From: Marivirga aurantiaca
GTDB taxonomy: Bacteria; Bacteroidota; Bacteroidia; Cytophagales; Cyclobacteriaceae
NCBI RefSeq assembly: GCF_016679925.1
Contig: NZ_JAEQBW010000001.1
Location: 1,240,001-1,304,000, forward strand
Reading direction: 5' to 3'
DNA: 64,000 nucleotides
The notes under the pieces were generated by a model. That model saw only the letters and a list, made by a program, of their open reading frames with translations, did no database searches and had not been told where the DNA came from. Shown piece by piece: positions 36,249-45,810 of this stretch (its first letter is position 1; each line of letters starts with the position of its first letter). The position numbers and the translations under genes are program-made.

Positions 36249-38063
36249 CTATTCAAGAAAATTTAAAATCTCATGGTATACATCAGCTTCCTGCCATTTA
36301 TTGTCAGCTTTGAATTGGGGGTAACCTTTCAGGAAATATTTGCCATGCATACTACTGTATTCATAGGAAGGCTCAGGAAAGGCATTAAAGCCCTGTGGTA
36401 ATTTTCTTTGCCCGGCCGATCCAATTACCCAATCATGTTGCCAACCCAGAAACAATTTAAGGACGGTATCCAATCCAGTTGCCAACACCCTTTTCATTGT
36501 AGTGTCAAGCCTGCCTTTCCCACTCACCAAATGCCTGTTCCAATCTGCTACCATGGCTTTAAAAATAACAGGATGTTCAAGAGGATCACCATACAGTTTC
36601 TCCAGAAAAGGGCTGTTGGATTTCATAGCTGCAAGTCCGGAATTCTTTCCAATATAACTTAGTCCAATGCTGGCAATGCCCAATAATAGTTTCTGTAAAG
36701 GTACGGGAGCACCTATATTCATCACTGAAATCCATTTCGAAAGCCCCGCAATGGAATCCACAAAGCCAGAAGGTCCTCCTGAAAAAATAAGTACCTTCCT
36801 TACTTTTAGCAGATTTGCACTTTTTAGGCTGATGGCCAAATGCATAGCCAATAAACCACCTCTGCTTGCTCCCAGTAAGTCTACCAAATTAGGGGCAAAA
36901 CAATAGTCCTTTAAAAAGTTGTCAATCAGCCATTGGGCATTCTCCTCCGGTGTATCCCAAAAATAGGGATGATCGAAAGCAAGAATTTGTTCATAATATC
37001 CATTTTTGATAAGAAAGTTGAGGAAGTTATGATCAGTATTCAGATATTTTTTGGTTATAAAATTATCAAAGGTGCCATAAGTATCCTTGAAAGTACCATG
37101 AACCAAAATCAAGGTTTTAACCGATAGATCAATATCACTTCCTGTCTCAATTTTAACAAATTGTCCATTTTCATTAAGTAAATCTACTTCCGGAACAAAT
37201 TTTAGTAAAGCGTATTTATTTTTCCCTAATTTATCCAATTGGGATTTCAATATCGACTTCTGGGTTTCCCTCGCAATGGCTGATCCAATCCCTTTCAAGG
37301 CTTCCTCAGGTGTGCGGGCACTACGAACAAAGGTTAATATTTTAATAATAAAGCCTGTTTTCTCCAAATCAATAAGCTCTCCATTTTCACTTACAATCTG
37401 ATCGGGATCCTCATCTGATACTTCCAGATAATTAACCGGGCCACAAAACCGCTCTTCGCTTCCATCCTCTTTACCATCGGGCTTTAGTTTTTTTCCAAAT
37501 TGGAAAGGAATATGATAGGTCAACCTGTTCCTTAAATCCAGTCTATTATCTTCATCAGTAGGTTGCGGTGAAATATACTCTATAAAAGCTTCTTCTTCGT
37601 TATAATTGTTCTTTTCGCTGTGTTGCAAATACACTACTGCACCTTCATTGTTCTCCAGGAAAATATCAAGGCGAAGTTCTTTCATATCCTTTAATGAAAT
37701 GAAACCTGGTTTTTCTATTTCCAATTTATTTAAATCAATGTATCGTTCCCGTACTTTATTCTTTTTCACTGGGATTTCAGGATAAATATCATACAGCATC
37801 TCAATTTGCCTGAGGGTAGCTCCTTTTGCTTCTGTTAGCTGACCAGACTCAGAGAACTCAATAATCCCCTGTTCCTGAAAAAGCTTATCATCTTTCCAGC
37901 CAAGGGTTCCCCATATCTCATTTATTTTTTCTGTTTTTGAAAAGGGAAGCCTGGCCTCAATTTCTTCGATCTGAGATAAACCAAATGCATGATGATTTCC
38001 TAAAGGAATAAAATTGGTACTTCCATTGGTTAGTTTATGGTCTGTTGAGAGGTTGAAAATCAT
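36249..38063 (-). CDS. Large alpha/beta hydrolase (DUF7379-like)
   Basis: 604 residues without a signal peptide. Residues about 310-500 form an alpha/beta hydrolase core: LILVHGTFKDTYGTFDNF (oxyanion strand), VDLLGASRGGLLAMHLAIS (nucleophile elbow, Ser of GASRGG), and a later HDWV (QHDWVIGSAGQR). The first 300 residues are a beta-rich region with acidic patches (KEDGSEERFCGPVNYLEVSD) of unknown fold. Proteins of this plan occur in Bacteroidota and may be lipases or esterases; the substrate is unknown. Confidence 0.72.
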   Translation of the reverse strand: MIFNLSTDHKLTNGSTNFIPLGNHHAFGLSQIEEIEARLPFSKTEKINEIWGTLGWKDDKLFQEQGIIEFSESGQLTEAKGATLRQIEMLYDIYPEIPVKKNKVRERYIDLNKLEIEKPGFISLKDMKELRLDIFLENNEGAVVYLQHSEKNNYNEEEAFIEYISPQPTDEDNRLDLRNRLTYHIPFQFGKKLKPDGKEDGSEERFCGPVNYLEVSDEDPDQIVSENGELIDLEKTGFIIKILTFVRSARTPEEALKGIGSAIARETQKSILKSQLDKLGKNKYALLKFVPEVDLLNENGQFVKIETGSDIDLSVKTLILVHGTFKDTYGTFDNFITKKYLNTDHNFLNFLIKNGYYEQILAFDHPYFWDTPEENAQWLIDNFLKDYCFAPNLVDLLGASRGGLLAMHLAISLKSANLLKVRKVLIFSGGPSGFVDSIAGLSKWISVMNIGAPVPLQKLLLGIASIGLSYIGKNSGLAAMKSNSPFLEKLYGDPLEHPVIFKAMVADWNRHLVSGKGRLDTTMKRVLATGLDTVLKLFLGWQHDWVIGSAGQRKLPQGFNAFPEPSYEYSSMHGKYFLKGYPQFKADNKWQEADVYHEILNFLE

Positions 38064-38162
38064 GGGTTATGGGTTTTGCAGTTTAAATTTAATACGAGAA
38101 ACAATATTTTTTTTTGTAGCACTATTTGTCTATCAGTCTATTCATACTTTACTTAAAGCTTG

Positions 38163-39701
38163 TTATTCATGCCAAATAGATTTCATAGGGTAAACAACCA
38201 CTGAATTTAAAGTCAGATTTGAATTGTTTGATTCAAACTTCATTTGATTAAAAGGTTTTTCAGGAAATAATATCTCCGTCATCACTACTGTATAATCATC
38301 AGCAAAGAACTCAATACTTGAGGCATCTAAATAAATTCGTAGATTGATTATAGGAGTGTTACTGACCCTTGGCGCAAAGTGTGTTCCATCAAATTTATCA
38401 GAAAATGCTTTTCCACCAATTTTATCTCTTACCATATAAAATTTATTGGAAGCACTATCCATACCTATTATAAATTGCTCACTTCTTTCATTTTCAAATA
38501 TTATCTCAAACCCTGCTCCTGTATTCCCCTGGTCAATCTGCATATTTATTTCTAACTTATCAGAAGGTAATGTAATAGCAGAAGCTGATGTTACTATTTC
38601 AGAGCGGTTATACATTTCAGCTTTTTCAATATCCCTTAGTTTATCTAATTCTTTTACGGGTATAGAAGCTAATCCTTTTCCTTTCTCGTTCTCCACTAAC
38701 CTTAATTCTCTTGGAAGAGTCATAGCACTGCGCCATCTTTCAGTTGGGACTGTCTGGGCATAATCCCAATTACTCATCCAGCCAATAAACAAGCGTCTAT
38801 TATCGCTTTGAGGTATGTCCGACCACGTCACCCCGGCATAGTTATCAGTTCCATAGTCTAACCATCTGGTGCTGTCATCAATGGCTGTAAATTTATTACC
38901 ATCAAAATCACCAATAAAATATTGAGTAGCTGATCCTCCATTAGGCCCGCCAGGATTGATGCTTAACAATAATATCCAGTGATCATCTAGTCGGAATAAA
39001 TCAGGACATTCCCAAACTCCTTTGTGTGAGCCATGACTCGCACCAAAATCACTACTTTTAGTCCAATCTTTTAAGTCATTTGATTTATAAAAACTGACAT
39101 GATCTTTTACCGCAAGTGTCATTATCCACTGATTTTCAGCTTCATGCCAAAAAACTTTCGGATCTCTGAAATCTTTAATTCCCGGATTTTCTAGTACTGG
39201 ATTAGCTTCATATTTTATCCATGTCCGACCTTTATCATTACTATAGGCAATTCCTTGCGTCTGATATTTAACCTCCCCTTTCTGTTCAGCATCCATATCA
39301 TGGTAAGTATAAATAGCAACTATAGGTGGTTTATTATCTTTTCCAAAACCACTGCTGTTTTGCCAGTCAATCACTGCGCTTCCACTAAAAATGTATCCCA
39401 ATGAATCGGGTTCCAAAGCTATAGGTAAATGATTCCAGTGAACCAAATCTTCACTTACAGCATGGCCCCAATGCATCGGGCCCCATACAATACTATCCGG
39501 ATAGTACTGATAAAAAAGATGGTATTCACCCTCAAAATAAACCATTCCGTTAGGATCATTCATCCATCCACTATCAGGAGAAAAATGGTATTGAGGACGG
39601 TATTTTTCTTCGTACTGTAATCTATCTGTTATTTTTTTTTCTTTTTGGTTGCAAGCAATAATTAGCAGAAGTGTTATAATGAGGAGCCAGGTTTTTTTCA
39701 T
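38163..39701 (-). CDS. GH32 fructan beta-fructosidase/levanase, lipoprotein
   Basis: 512 residues with SpII signal (LITLLLIIAC-like, Cys17). The five-blade propeller opens with HFSPDSGWMNDPNG (nucleophile Asp49), followed by the transition-state-stabilising RDP (179-181, DFRDPKVFWH) and the acid/base Glu231 in WECPDLF. The C-terminal 150 residues are the usual beta-sandwich (NTPIINLRIYLDASSIEFFA). It should cleave fructose from levan, inulin or sucrose at the cell surface. There is no SusCD pair, fructokinase or transporter in the window. The upstream region has an inverted repeat at 39716-39741. Confidence 0.93.
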   Translation of the reverse strand: MKKTWLLIITLLLIIACNQKEKKITDRLQYEEKYRPQYHFSPDSGWMNDPNGMVYFEGEYHLFYQYYPDSIVWGPMHWGHAVSEDLVHWNHLPIALEPDSLGYIFSGSAVIDWQNSSGFGKDNKPPIVAIYTYHDMDAEQKGEVKYQTQGIAYSNDKGRTWIKYEANPVLENPGIKDFRDPKVFWHEAENQWIMTLAVKDHVSFYKSNDLKDWTKSSDFGASHGSHKGVWECPDLFRLDDHWILLLSINPGGPNGGSATQYFIGDFDGNKFTAIDDSTRWLDYGTDNYAGVTWSDIPQSDNRRLFIGWMSNWDYAQTVPTERWRSAMTLPRELRLVENEKGKGLASIPVKELDKLRDIEKAEMYNRSEIVTSASAITLPSDKLEINMQIDQGNTGAGFEIIFENERSEQFIIGMDSASNKFYMVRDKIGGKAFSDKFDGTHFAPRVSNTPIINLRIYLDASSIEFFADDYTVVMTEILFPEKPFNQMKFESNNSNLTLNSVVVYPMKSIWHE

Positions 39702-40121
39702 ACTAAAGATTTTGATTAACTAATTTAGATTAATTAGTCAAACAATTCAAGTTCACCAAAATAAAACCTCTCCTAACTGTGGGAACTTAGCATTCAAACA
39801 TTGTATGACAAGGAATTTCTTATTTCAGAAACCAAAGATCAGTATTGTAATAATTAAATTTTCCCTTCAATCATTACACCTAATTAAGTAATCATGAAAG
39901 AATTTAAAACCTCATGATTGAAAGAAGAATGATGAACAAATGATGTATTAATTTGATCTAAATAGTTCGTTCTGATCATTTAAAGCAAGTTATACAGTTA
40001 ATGTAGATTTTATCGAAATCATATACTGATGTATTTATGATGTAGTCCATATCTTGGAAATATTATATTTTGTCGTGAAATTGAAGATGAAACGAATACA
40101 AAATATTTTAATCAAAAACCT
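39702..40121. other. Divergent GH32/GH16 regulatory region
   Basis: 420 bp between two divergently transcribed glycosidase genes, with no supportable gene. Contains the inverted repeat at 39716-39741 near GH32 and, near GH16, an ATATTTTG at about 40065-40073, one base away from the -7 consensus. Confidence 0.6.
39716..39741. promoter_or_regulatory. Inverted repeat upstream of GH32
   Basis: TTAACTAAT-N8-ATTAGTCAA: nine-base arms with one mismatch, 15 bp upstream of the GH32 start codon. The place and form suit an operator; no regulator gene is adjacent. Confidence 0.35.
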
Positions 40122-42926
40122 ATGGAAACCATGCTTACATTTAAGAAAAAACGATCAAAAATCAGAAACTTACCTATCAAGGCTCTTTGCCTTTTAGGGT
40201 TGTTATTTTTAAGTCATTTGGCTGTTCAAGCTCAAATCGGTCCCATCATTTGGGAAGATAATTTTAATTCACTCAACAACGATATATGGCAGCCTGATAT
40301 TGGTGATGGGTGTGACATTGGATTATGTGGATGGGGAAATCAGGAATTACAATCTTATCAGGCAAACAATGTTTATATAGATAATGTGCCGGGAGAAAGT
40401 GGTAATAATGCCCTGGTGCTGGAAGCAAGAAATGAAAACTCCGGATCCAGAGCTTTTACTTCAGGCAAAGTAACCACTAAAGGAAATTTATCAGTCCACT
40501 ATGGACTAATAGAAGTCCGAGTGCGAGTGCCTGATTTAAATCAGGGATTATGGCCAGCAGCCTGGCTATTGGGTACTGCCAACTTGACCTGGCCAGCCAA
40601 TGGCGAGATAGACATCATGGAAATGGGATTTAGCCAGGCGGCCAGGGATGAGCAACAAGAACCCAATTCAACAGTCAATAATTATATAGGTGCCAATGCG
40701 TTTTTCCCAATTCCCGGTGGTGGAGTGGGCAATATAGCCTATGATGTAGATTACAATCAACCCTATGTTGCCAGCACTCCCTTAAATGACCGCTTTGTTA
40801 CCTACCGAATTTATTGGGAGCCCACTCAAATCCGTTTTACAGTGTTGGATGGCAGCCTGGAGCACGACTTATATGCCAATCCTTTTCCTATTGATCCAGA
40901 GGGTGTAACAGCTCCATTTTCAAGACCCTTCTATATGTTGTTGAATTTGGCTGTTGGTGGTACTTTGCCGGGCACCTTGAGTAACGGCCAAGTAACAGCT
41001 CCTTTGCCTGGAAAGATGTATGTGGATTATGTGCGTGTATATGAATGGAATGGTCACGGAAGTGTTGAATTCGATTATAATGACCTAATAGCCGAAACAG
41101 GAGATTTCGGAGTTTACACAGATAACACACCTACTAATAGCCAACTGGTTTTTGGTACAGATGCGGAAATTTATGCCTGGGGAGAGACCCTGGAAGAAGG
41201 CAACATCGCTCCTTATGAAGGAGATAACGTAATCGCCTGGAATACTACCACCTCTAATAGTTGGTTTGGTGGCGGTATAGCAGCCTTAAACGGCAAAGAT
41301 ATGTCTAACTACGTAGAAGACGGAAGTCTGAAATTTAAAATTAAAATCCCCGGCAATGTAGCTTTCAGAATTGGTATAACCGATAATTACACCAATGAAA
41401 AGTTTATAGAATTTCCTGCGGGTCAATCACAATATGGCTTAACACGAAATGGAGATTGGGGACAAGTGGAAATTCCATTAGCTGATTTTGAAGGATTGTT
41501 GGCATTTCAGAATATCAACTATATGTTTGCTATTAGCAGTTTAGATGGGGCTCTTCCTTCTTCTACCTTTCAATTTGCTATAGATGATATTGTTTGGGAA
41601 GATGGTAACTCACAAAATCCGCGTGTAGTAAGTAGCATTTCAATTTCACCAGCCAATATAAGTATCACCAATGGGCAAACTCAGCAATTTGAGGCCAATG
41701 CGTTAGATCAATATGGTGATCCTATTGCTGCCAATTTTAGCTGGAGTACTACTGGAGGTAACATATCATCTTCCGGCTTATATACAGCTACAGAGGCGGG
41801 AAGTTTTGAGGTAACTGCCACTTCAGGTTCTGTAAGCCATAGTGCGAATATTACTGTTACTGCTTTATCAAATGGTACCACACTACCCGGTACAATACAA
41901 GCGGAAGATTATGATGAAGGTGGACAAAATGTAGGATATTATGATACAAGTGCCGGTAATACTGGAGGTGCTTATAAGAGCGATGATGTTGACATTGAAA
42001 ATGCTAATGACGATTCCGGTACTTACAATGTAGGTTGGATTGAAAATGGAGAATGGTTGCAATATACCATCAATTCCACCGCTTCCTCAGGAACTTATGA
42101 TTTTAGTTTTAGAGTAGCTTCACCTAACGGGAATGGGCGATTTCATCTGGAAATAGATGGTGTAGCGGTAACAGAAACCCTAGAGGTACCCAATACCGGT
42201 GCATGGCAAAACTATGTCAATGTAAATGCCACGAATGTTTCTATTAGTGAGGGACAGCATACCATGAGGTTGGTGTTTGATAACAGTGGCCTGAATATTA
42301 ATTATATGGTGGCCAGTGAAGTGCAAAACAACAATAACAATTGTAATCAGACTGCTTCGAATGGTGATTTTTCTGTTGAAATTTCCAATGATAGTAATAA
42401 CCCCAGCATTTCTTTTATTCCTGAAAGAGCTGGGGTTGGCAGCCCGACAAGCATATTGTATTACAGCACCAATCCAAATGCTACATTTCCAGGGTATGGA
42501 GTTTCTCCCAATATTCCCTTCACTATAAATGCCAATGAAGGAGAAACTGTCTATTTTTATTATACTTATTCTGTCCCTGAAGGTGGCGAAAATAATACTT
42601 TTGGCAATAAGCAAAGCTTTGTGGTAGGGAATTGTGGAAACAATAGTGCCAGAACATTAATTTTGGCCAATGATAAAATAAGTGAGAATGATAAAATGAT
42701 CAGGGTCTATCCTAACCCAACGAAAACTTATTTAAACATTGATATCACTGATGCAGAAATATATACTACTATTAAAATCTTCACTGTTCACGGAAAGTTG
42801 TTAAACCAATTTTCAACTGAAGGAAAAAATAGTATTAGGGTCAACACCTCAAGTTTCCCTAGTGGGATTTACTTTTTGGAGTTATCAGGCAACTCTGGTA
42901 CCGAAACAGTAAAAATAATTAAGTAA
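40122..42926 (+). CDS. Multidomain GH16 beta-1,3-glucanase (laminarinase-like), T9SS cargo
   Basis: 934 residues. Signal peptide cleaved near VQAQ (38). GH16 domain about 40-310 with the catalytic motif GEIDIMEMG (E162 nucleophile, E167 acid/base) in the laminarinase-type spacing. Then an ExoP-like galactose-binding domain (315-495), a Big-type immunoglobulin-like domain (500-580; SISPANISITNGQTQQFEA), a CBM6 module (590-735; AEDYDEGGQNVGYYDTSAGN, GWIENGEWLQYTI), a CBM56-like glucan-binding module (740-850; GDFSVEISNDSNN), and a C-terminal Por/T9SS sorting domain (862-934; VYPNPTKTYLNI, SFPSGIYFLEL). The order fits a secreted or surface-attached laminarin or mixed-linkage glucan hydrolase, exported through Sec and then T9SS. 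Confidence 0.92.
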   Translation: METMLTFKKKRSKIRNLPIKALCLLGLLFLSHLAVQAQIGPIIWEDNFNSLNNDIWQPDIGDGCDIGLCGWGNQELQSYQANNVYIDNVPGESGNNALVLEARNENSGSRAFTSGKVTTKGNLSVHYGLIEVRVRVPDLNQGLWPAAWLLGTANLTWPANGEIDIMEMGFSQAARDEQQEPNSTVNNYIGANAFFPIPGGGVGNIAYDVDYNQPYVASTPLNDRFVTYRIYWEPTQIRFTVLDGSLEHDLYANPFPIDPEGVTAPFSRPFYMLLNLAVGGTLPGTLSNGQVTAPLPGKMYVDYVRVYEWNGHGSVEFDYNDLIAETGDFGVYTDNTPTNSQLVFGTDAEIYAWGETLEEGNIAPYEGDNVIAWNTTTSNSWFGGGIAALNGKDMSNYVEDGSLKFKIKIPGNVAFRIGITDNYTNEKFIEFPAGQSQYGLTRNGDWGQVEIPLADFEGLLAFQNINYMFAISSLDGALPSSTFQFAIDDIVWEDGNSQNPRVVSSISISPANISITNGQTQQFEANALDQYGDPIAANFSWSTTGGNISSSGLYTATEAGSFEVTATSGSVSHSANITVTALSNGTTLPGTIQAEDYDEGGQNVGYYDTSAGNTGGAYKSDDVDIENANDDSGTYNVGWIENGEWLQYTINSTASSGTYDFSFRVASPNGNGRFHLEIDGVAVTETLEVPNTGAWQNYVNVNATNVSISEGQHTMRLVFDNSGLNINYMVASEVQNNNNNCNQTASNGDFSVEISNDSNNPSISFIPERAGVGSPTSILYYSTNPNATFPGYGVSPNIPFTINANEGETVYFYYTYSVPEGGENNTFGNKQSFVVGNCGNNSARTLILANDKISENDKMIRVYPNPTKTYLNIDITDAEIYTTIKIFTVHGKLLNQFSTEGKNSIRVNTSSFPSGIYFLELSGNSGTETVKIIK

Positions 42927-42930
42927 AACA

Positions 42931-42966
42931 AAAAGAGGTTGTCTCATATTTAAGACAACCTCTTTT
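42931..42966. terminator. Bidirectional terminator between GH16 and M1 genes
   Basis: Perfect 14-base arms AAAAGAGGTTGTCT / AGACAACCTCTTTT with an 8-base loop, between convergent genes, A-rich and T-rich on the outer sides. Confidence 0.9.
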
Positions 42967-42986
42967 ATTTCTAGTTTAAGAAAAAC

Positions 42987-44936
42987 TTACTCTTCATCAT
43001 AAATAGTTGATGGCCAGCTATCATTACTGGTATTTACGTCAGGTATGATCTTTTTCGGATCAATAGTAATGGATTTTACTTCCTTGGCTGTTGTAATCAG
43101 ATGATTCCAGCTGTTACCGCGTTGCCAAATTTCAACAGGTAAATTGATCATTTCCTCTGTGCCATCCTGGTAAACAACTTTCATGTTCACAGGCATAGGT
43201 ACTTCTCCTTTATTGGACAACACCACCAAATATCTACCCTGATATGGATATACACCGTCAATGGCTAAATCTATATTTCCATTTCCGAAAAACCATGTTC
43301 TCCAAAACCATGAAAGATCCTCTCCTGCCACATTTTCTATAGTATTGAAAAAATCATCCGGCTGAGGATGCTTATAAGCCCATCTTTCAATGTAAGCAGT
43401 AAAAGCATTATCAAATCTTTCATGTCCTAAGATATATTCCCTCAACATAAAAAGTCCCATGGCAGGCTTCACATAAGCAATCATCCCTAAATTACGCGTA
43501 TCAACCACATCCGGGAAAGTAGCAATTGGCTCCCTTGATTCACTGGTCAACCAACTGGCATATTGTCTGGGCTGGTGCAAATCATCTGCGTATTCACCTT
43601 CATTAAACACTTCTGAAGAATAGAAATTGATAAAAGTATTGAAGCCTTCATCCATCCATGCATATAATCTTTCATTGCTACCTACAATCATTGGAAACCA
43701 GTTATGACCAAATTCATGATCTGTAACGCCCCATAATGATTTACCCTGTGATTGATAACCGCAAAATGAAAGTCCGGGATATTCCATTCCTCCAATGTCA
43801 GCAGCGACATTCACAGCTGCCGGATAGGGGTAGTTAAACCATTTTTTTGCATAATGTTCAATAGAGGCTTTTGTGTATTCCGTGGAACGACTCCATGCAT
43901 TTTCCCCATCACTCTCTATAGGGTAAGCTGATTGAGCCATGGCAGTTTTTCCATCAGGTAAATTGATTCTTGCTGCATCCCAGATAAATGCTTTTGAGGT
44001 AGCAAATGCCACATCTCTGGAATTCTTCATTTTGAACTTCCATGTAGATGTACCTGATTGTTTCGGGCTGGTTTTAGCGGCATCACCTACTTCCTCAGGA
44101 GTAATGATATACACTGTTTCATCACTATTGGCTGCCTTGTTCATCCTGTTTTGTTGCTCGGAAGTCAACACTTCATTTGGATTGAGTAATTCTCCTGATC
44201 CCACTACTATATAATCAAAGGGAACAGTCACATTGTATTCAAAGTCACCATATTCAAGGTAAAACTCACCTGCTCCTAAATAGGGATGAGTGTTCCATCC
44301 TCTTACATCGTCAAAAACTGCTAAACGAGGGTACCATTGTGCCATGGCAAATATAGTTCCATCTTCAACATCAAGCTGGCCCATTCTGTCCATTCCTGTA
44401 GTAGGAATAATATATTCGAAATTCATGGAAACAGTGGCTGTTCCTCCTTTGGCTTCAATTGGCTCATTGAAAAATACTTGCATTCTAGTATCAGTTATGA
44501 TATGTTTATCTGAAGCATCTCCTTTTCTGCCACTTTTGGCATTGAGGTTACTGATTTTGTAACCTCCATCCATATCTCCTGTATAACGATTGCCCTGTAT
44601 AGGTGTAGTTAAAGTTCCTCTTGATTCCTCAGTAAATCTGTTTTGCTCCATTTGCAACCAGATAAATTCCAGCTCTTCAGGGCTATTATTAGTATAAGTA
44701 ATGGTAATATTTCCTGTTAAAAGATCTTCCTCCGGATTCAAAGTAGCATTTATTTTGTAATCGGCACTGTTTTGCCAATATTCCGGTCCCGGTTTACCGG
44801 AAGCGGAGCGGTATCGATTGCCATCGCGGTCACCGAAGAAATCAAAAACTTCTTGTTTGTTTGAATCTACCTTTTGTGCCGAAACTGTAAATGTAGCAGC
44901 CAGCATTAAAAGGAAAGTAAGTTTGATAATTTTCAT
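42987..44936 (-). CDS. M1 family metallopeptidase
   Basis: 649 residues with a signal peptide (about 1-20, ending FTVSAQ). N-terminal beta-sandwich (YKINATLNPEEDLLTGNITI), then the thermolysin-like domain with the GxMEN-like GGMEYPGLSF, HEFGHNWFPM (HExxH) and, 18 residues later, DEGFNTF (third zinc ligand Glu). It is shorter than ERAP-like M1 enzymes, as usual for bacterial cold-active M1. It cleaves N-terminal residues of peptides, probably in the periplasm. ATG at 44936; a strong terminator is shared with the GH16 gene. Confidence 0.92.
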   Translation of the reverse strand: MKIIKLTFLLMLAATFTVSAQKVDSNKQEVFDFFGDRDGNRYRSASGKPGPEYWQNSADYKINATLNPEEDLLTGNITITYTNNSPEELEFIWLQMEQNRFTEESRGTLTTPIQGNRYTGDMDGGYKISNLNAKSGRKGDASDKHIITDTRMQVFFNEPIEAKGGTATVSMNFEYIIPTTGMDRMGQLDVEDGTIFAMAQWYPRLAVFDDVRGWNTHPYLGAGEFYLEYGDFEYNVTVPFDYIVVGSGELLNPNEVLTSEQQNRMNKAANSDETVYIITPEEVGDAAKTSPKQSGTSTWKFKMKNSRDVAFATSKAFIWDAARINLPDGKTAMAQSAYPIESDGENAWSRSTEYTKASIEHYAKKWFNYPYPAAVNVAADIGGMEYPGLSFCGYQSQGKSLWGVTDHEFGHNWFPMIVGSNERLYAWMDEGFNTFINFYSSEVFNEGEYADDLHQPRQYASWLTSESREPIATFPDVVDTRNLGMIAYVKPAMGLFMLREYILGHERFDNAFTAYIERWAYKHPQPDDFFNTIENVAGEDLSWFWRTWFFGNGNIDLAIDGVYPYQGRYLVVLSNKGEVPMPVNMKVVYQDGTEEMINLPVEIWQRGNSWNHLITTAKEVKSITIDPKKIIPDVNTSNDSWPSTIYDEE

Positions 44937-45154
44937 AAATTTATTTTTAAATTAATATTTTTTATTATCACGAAATTACTAAAGATTTATTTCTTAAAAG
45001 AAGGTTATTTTATAAATGGTGGCATCCTACAATCGAAGAAGTAAATGCTTTTTCAATTGAACAATACCCAGTAAAATTTTCTTCTCAATTTTTATTGATT
45101 CTAAAACCGGTTTTGAATACGTAAGGGATAATTTTAGAACTATACTTACATAAT

Positions 45155-45553
45155 TCACTTCTCATGACAACCATAATCCAAAACAATCTTAATGTTTTCA
45201 TTACTTCTAATTATATCGACTAACAATGTATTAGATTTCTTTCGTATGAGATCTCCCACAGTAACATAATCATAAAACCCGCTTATTTCATTTTGGAATT
45301 CTATCTTAATTGATGTTTTTCTTCCTACTTGATCAAAAAATAAAGTAGGATAATTATGCTCATTAGTATCTCTAAACTTTTTAATTACAACTCCATTAAA
45401 TGTTTGTATTTTCATATTTCTACTCCATCTACATTTGTCTAGCTGATATAGCTGAGCAGAATCCCGGCTGGGTAAAATTAATAAAATCATAACAACTAGT
45501 ATAATTCCCATCGAAACTATCATAATAAACTCTTTGTTCTTCTTGAAAATCAT
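45155..45553 (-). CDS. Small one-TM protein coupled to an RHS remnant
   Basis: 132 residues with one N-terminal membrane helix (EFIMIVSMGIILVVMILLIL) and a soluble, charged C-terminal domain (KCRWSRNMKIQTFNGVVIKK ... KIVLDYGCHEK). No family is recognised. Its ATG overlaps the stop of an RHS-type remnant by ATGA. Immunity genes of polymorphic toxins are often found in that position and may be membrane-anchored, so an orphan-immunity reading is possible but unproven. Confidence 0.55.
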   Translation of the reverse strand: MIFKKNKEFIMIVSMGIILVVMILLILPSRDSAQLYQLDKCRWSRNMKIQTFNGVVIKKFRDTNEHNYPTLFFDQVGRKTSIKIEFQNEISGFYDYVTVGDLIRKKSNTLLVDIIRSNENIKIVLDYGCHEK

Positions 45554-45810
45554 AATCCGCCCATTTTTAATTTAATATATTGAGGAGTTTTTGCTGGTCT
45601 AAAAGTCCATGTGTAAGTTGAGATATTGGTTGAGCTCGTTCCCACCATTCCCAGGCCTATGCTCCTTGTCCAGCTGCTTGACTGCTGTCTAAATGGGTAA
45701 TAGTTGCTGGCCTGTATCGCATTGCTCTGGTTTACTGTCACCTGTAGGTCGTCAAAATACACTTCTGCAAGCTGTATACTTTCGTTTCTATAATTATAGT
45801 GGCAACATCT
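45550..45810 (-). pseudogene. Remnant of an RHS-repeat-associated core protein
   Basis: After a stop at about 45813-45811 the frame reads HYNYRNESIQLAEVYFDDLQ and then QSNAIQASNYYPF, which matches the conserved stretch before the core of Bacteroidota RHS proteins (NES...VYFDD...YYPFG). The following residues (SSSWTRSIGLGMVGTSSTN ... KLKMGGL) lose the normal core (NQYKYNGKE, DP(D/N)G) and the frame ends at TGA 45552-45550. The upstream region to 46.1 kb has only short open frames. So it is a 5'-degraded and internally altered end of a large RHS/wall-associated protein. Confidence 0.55.
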
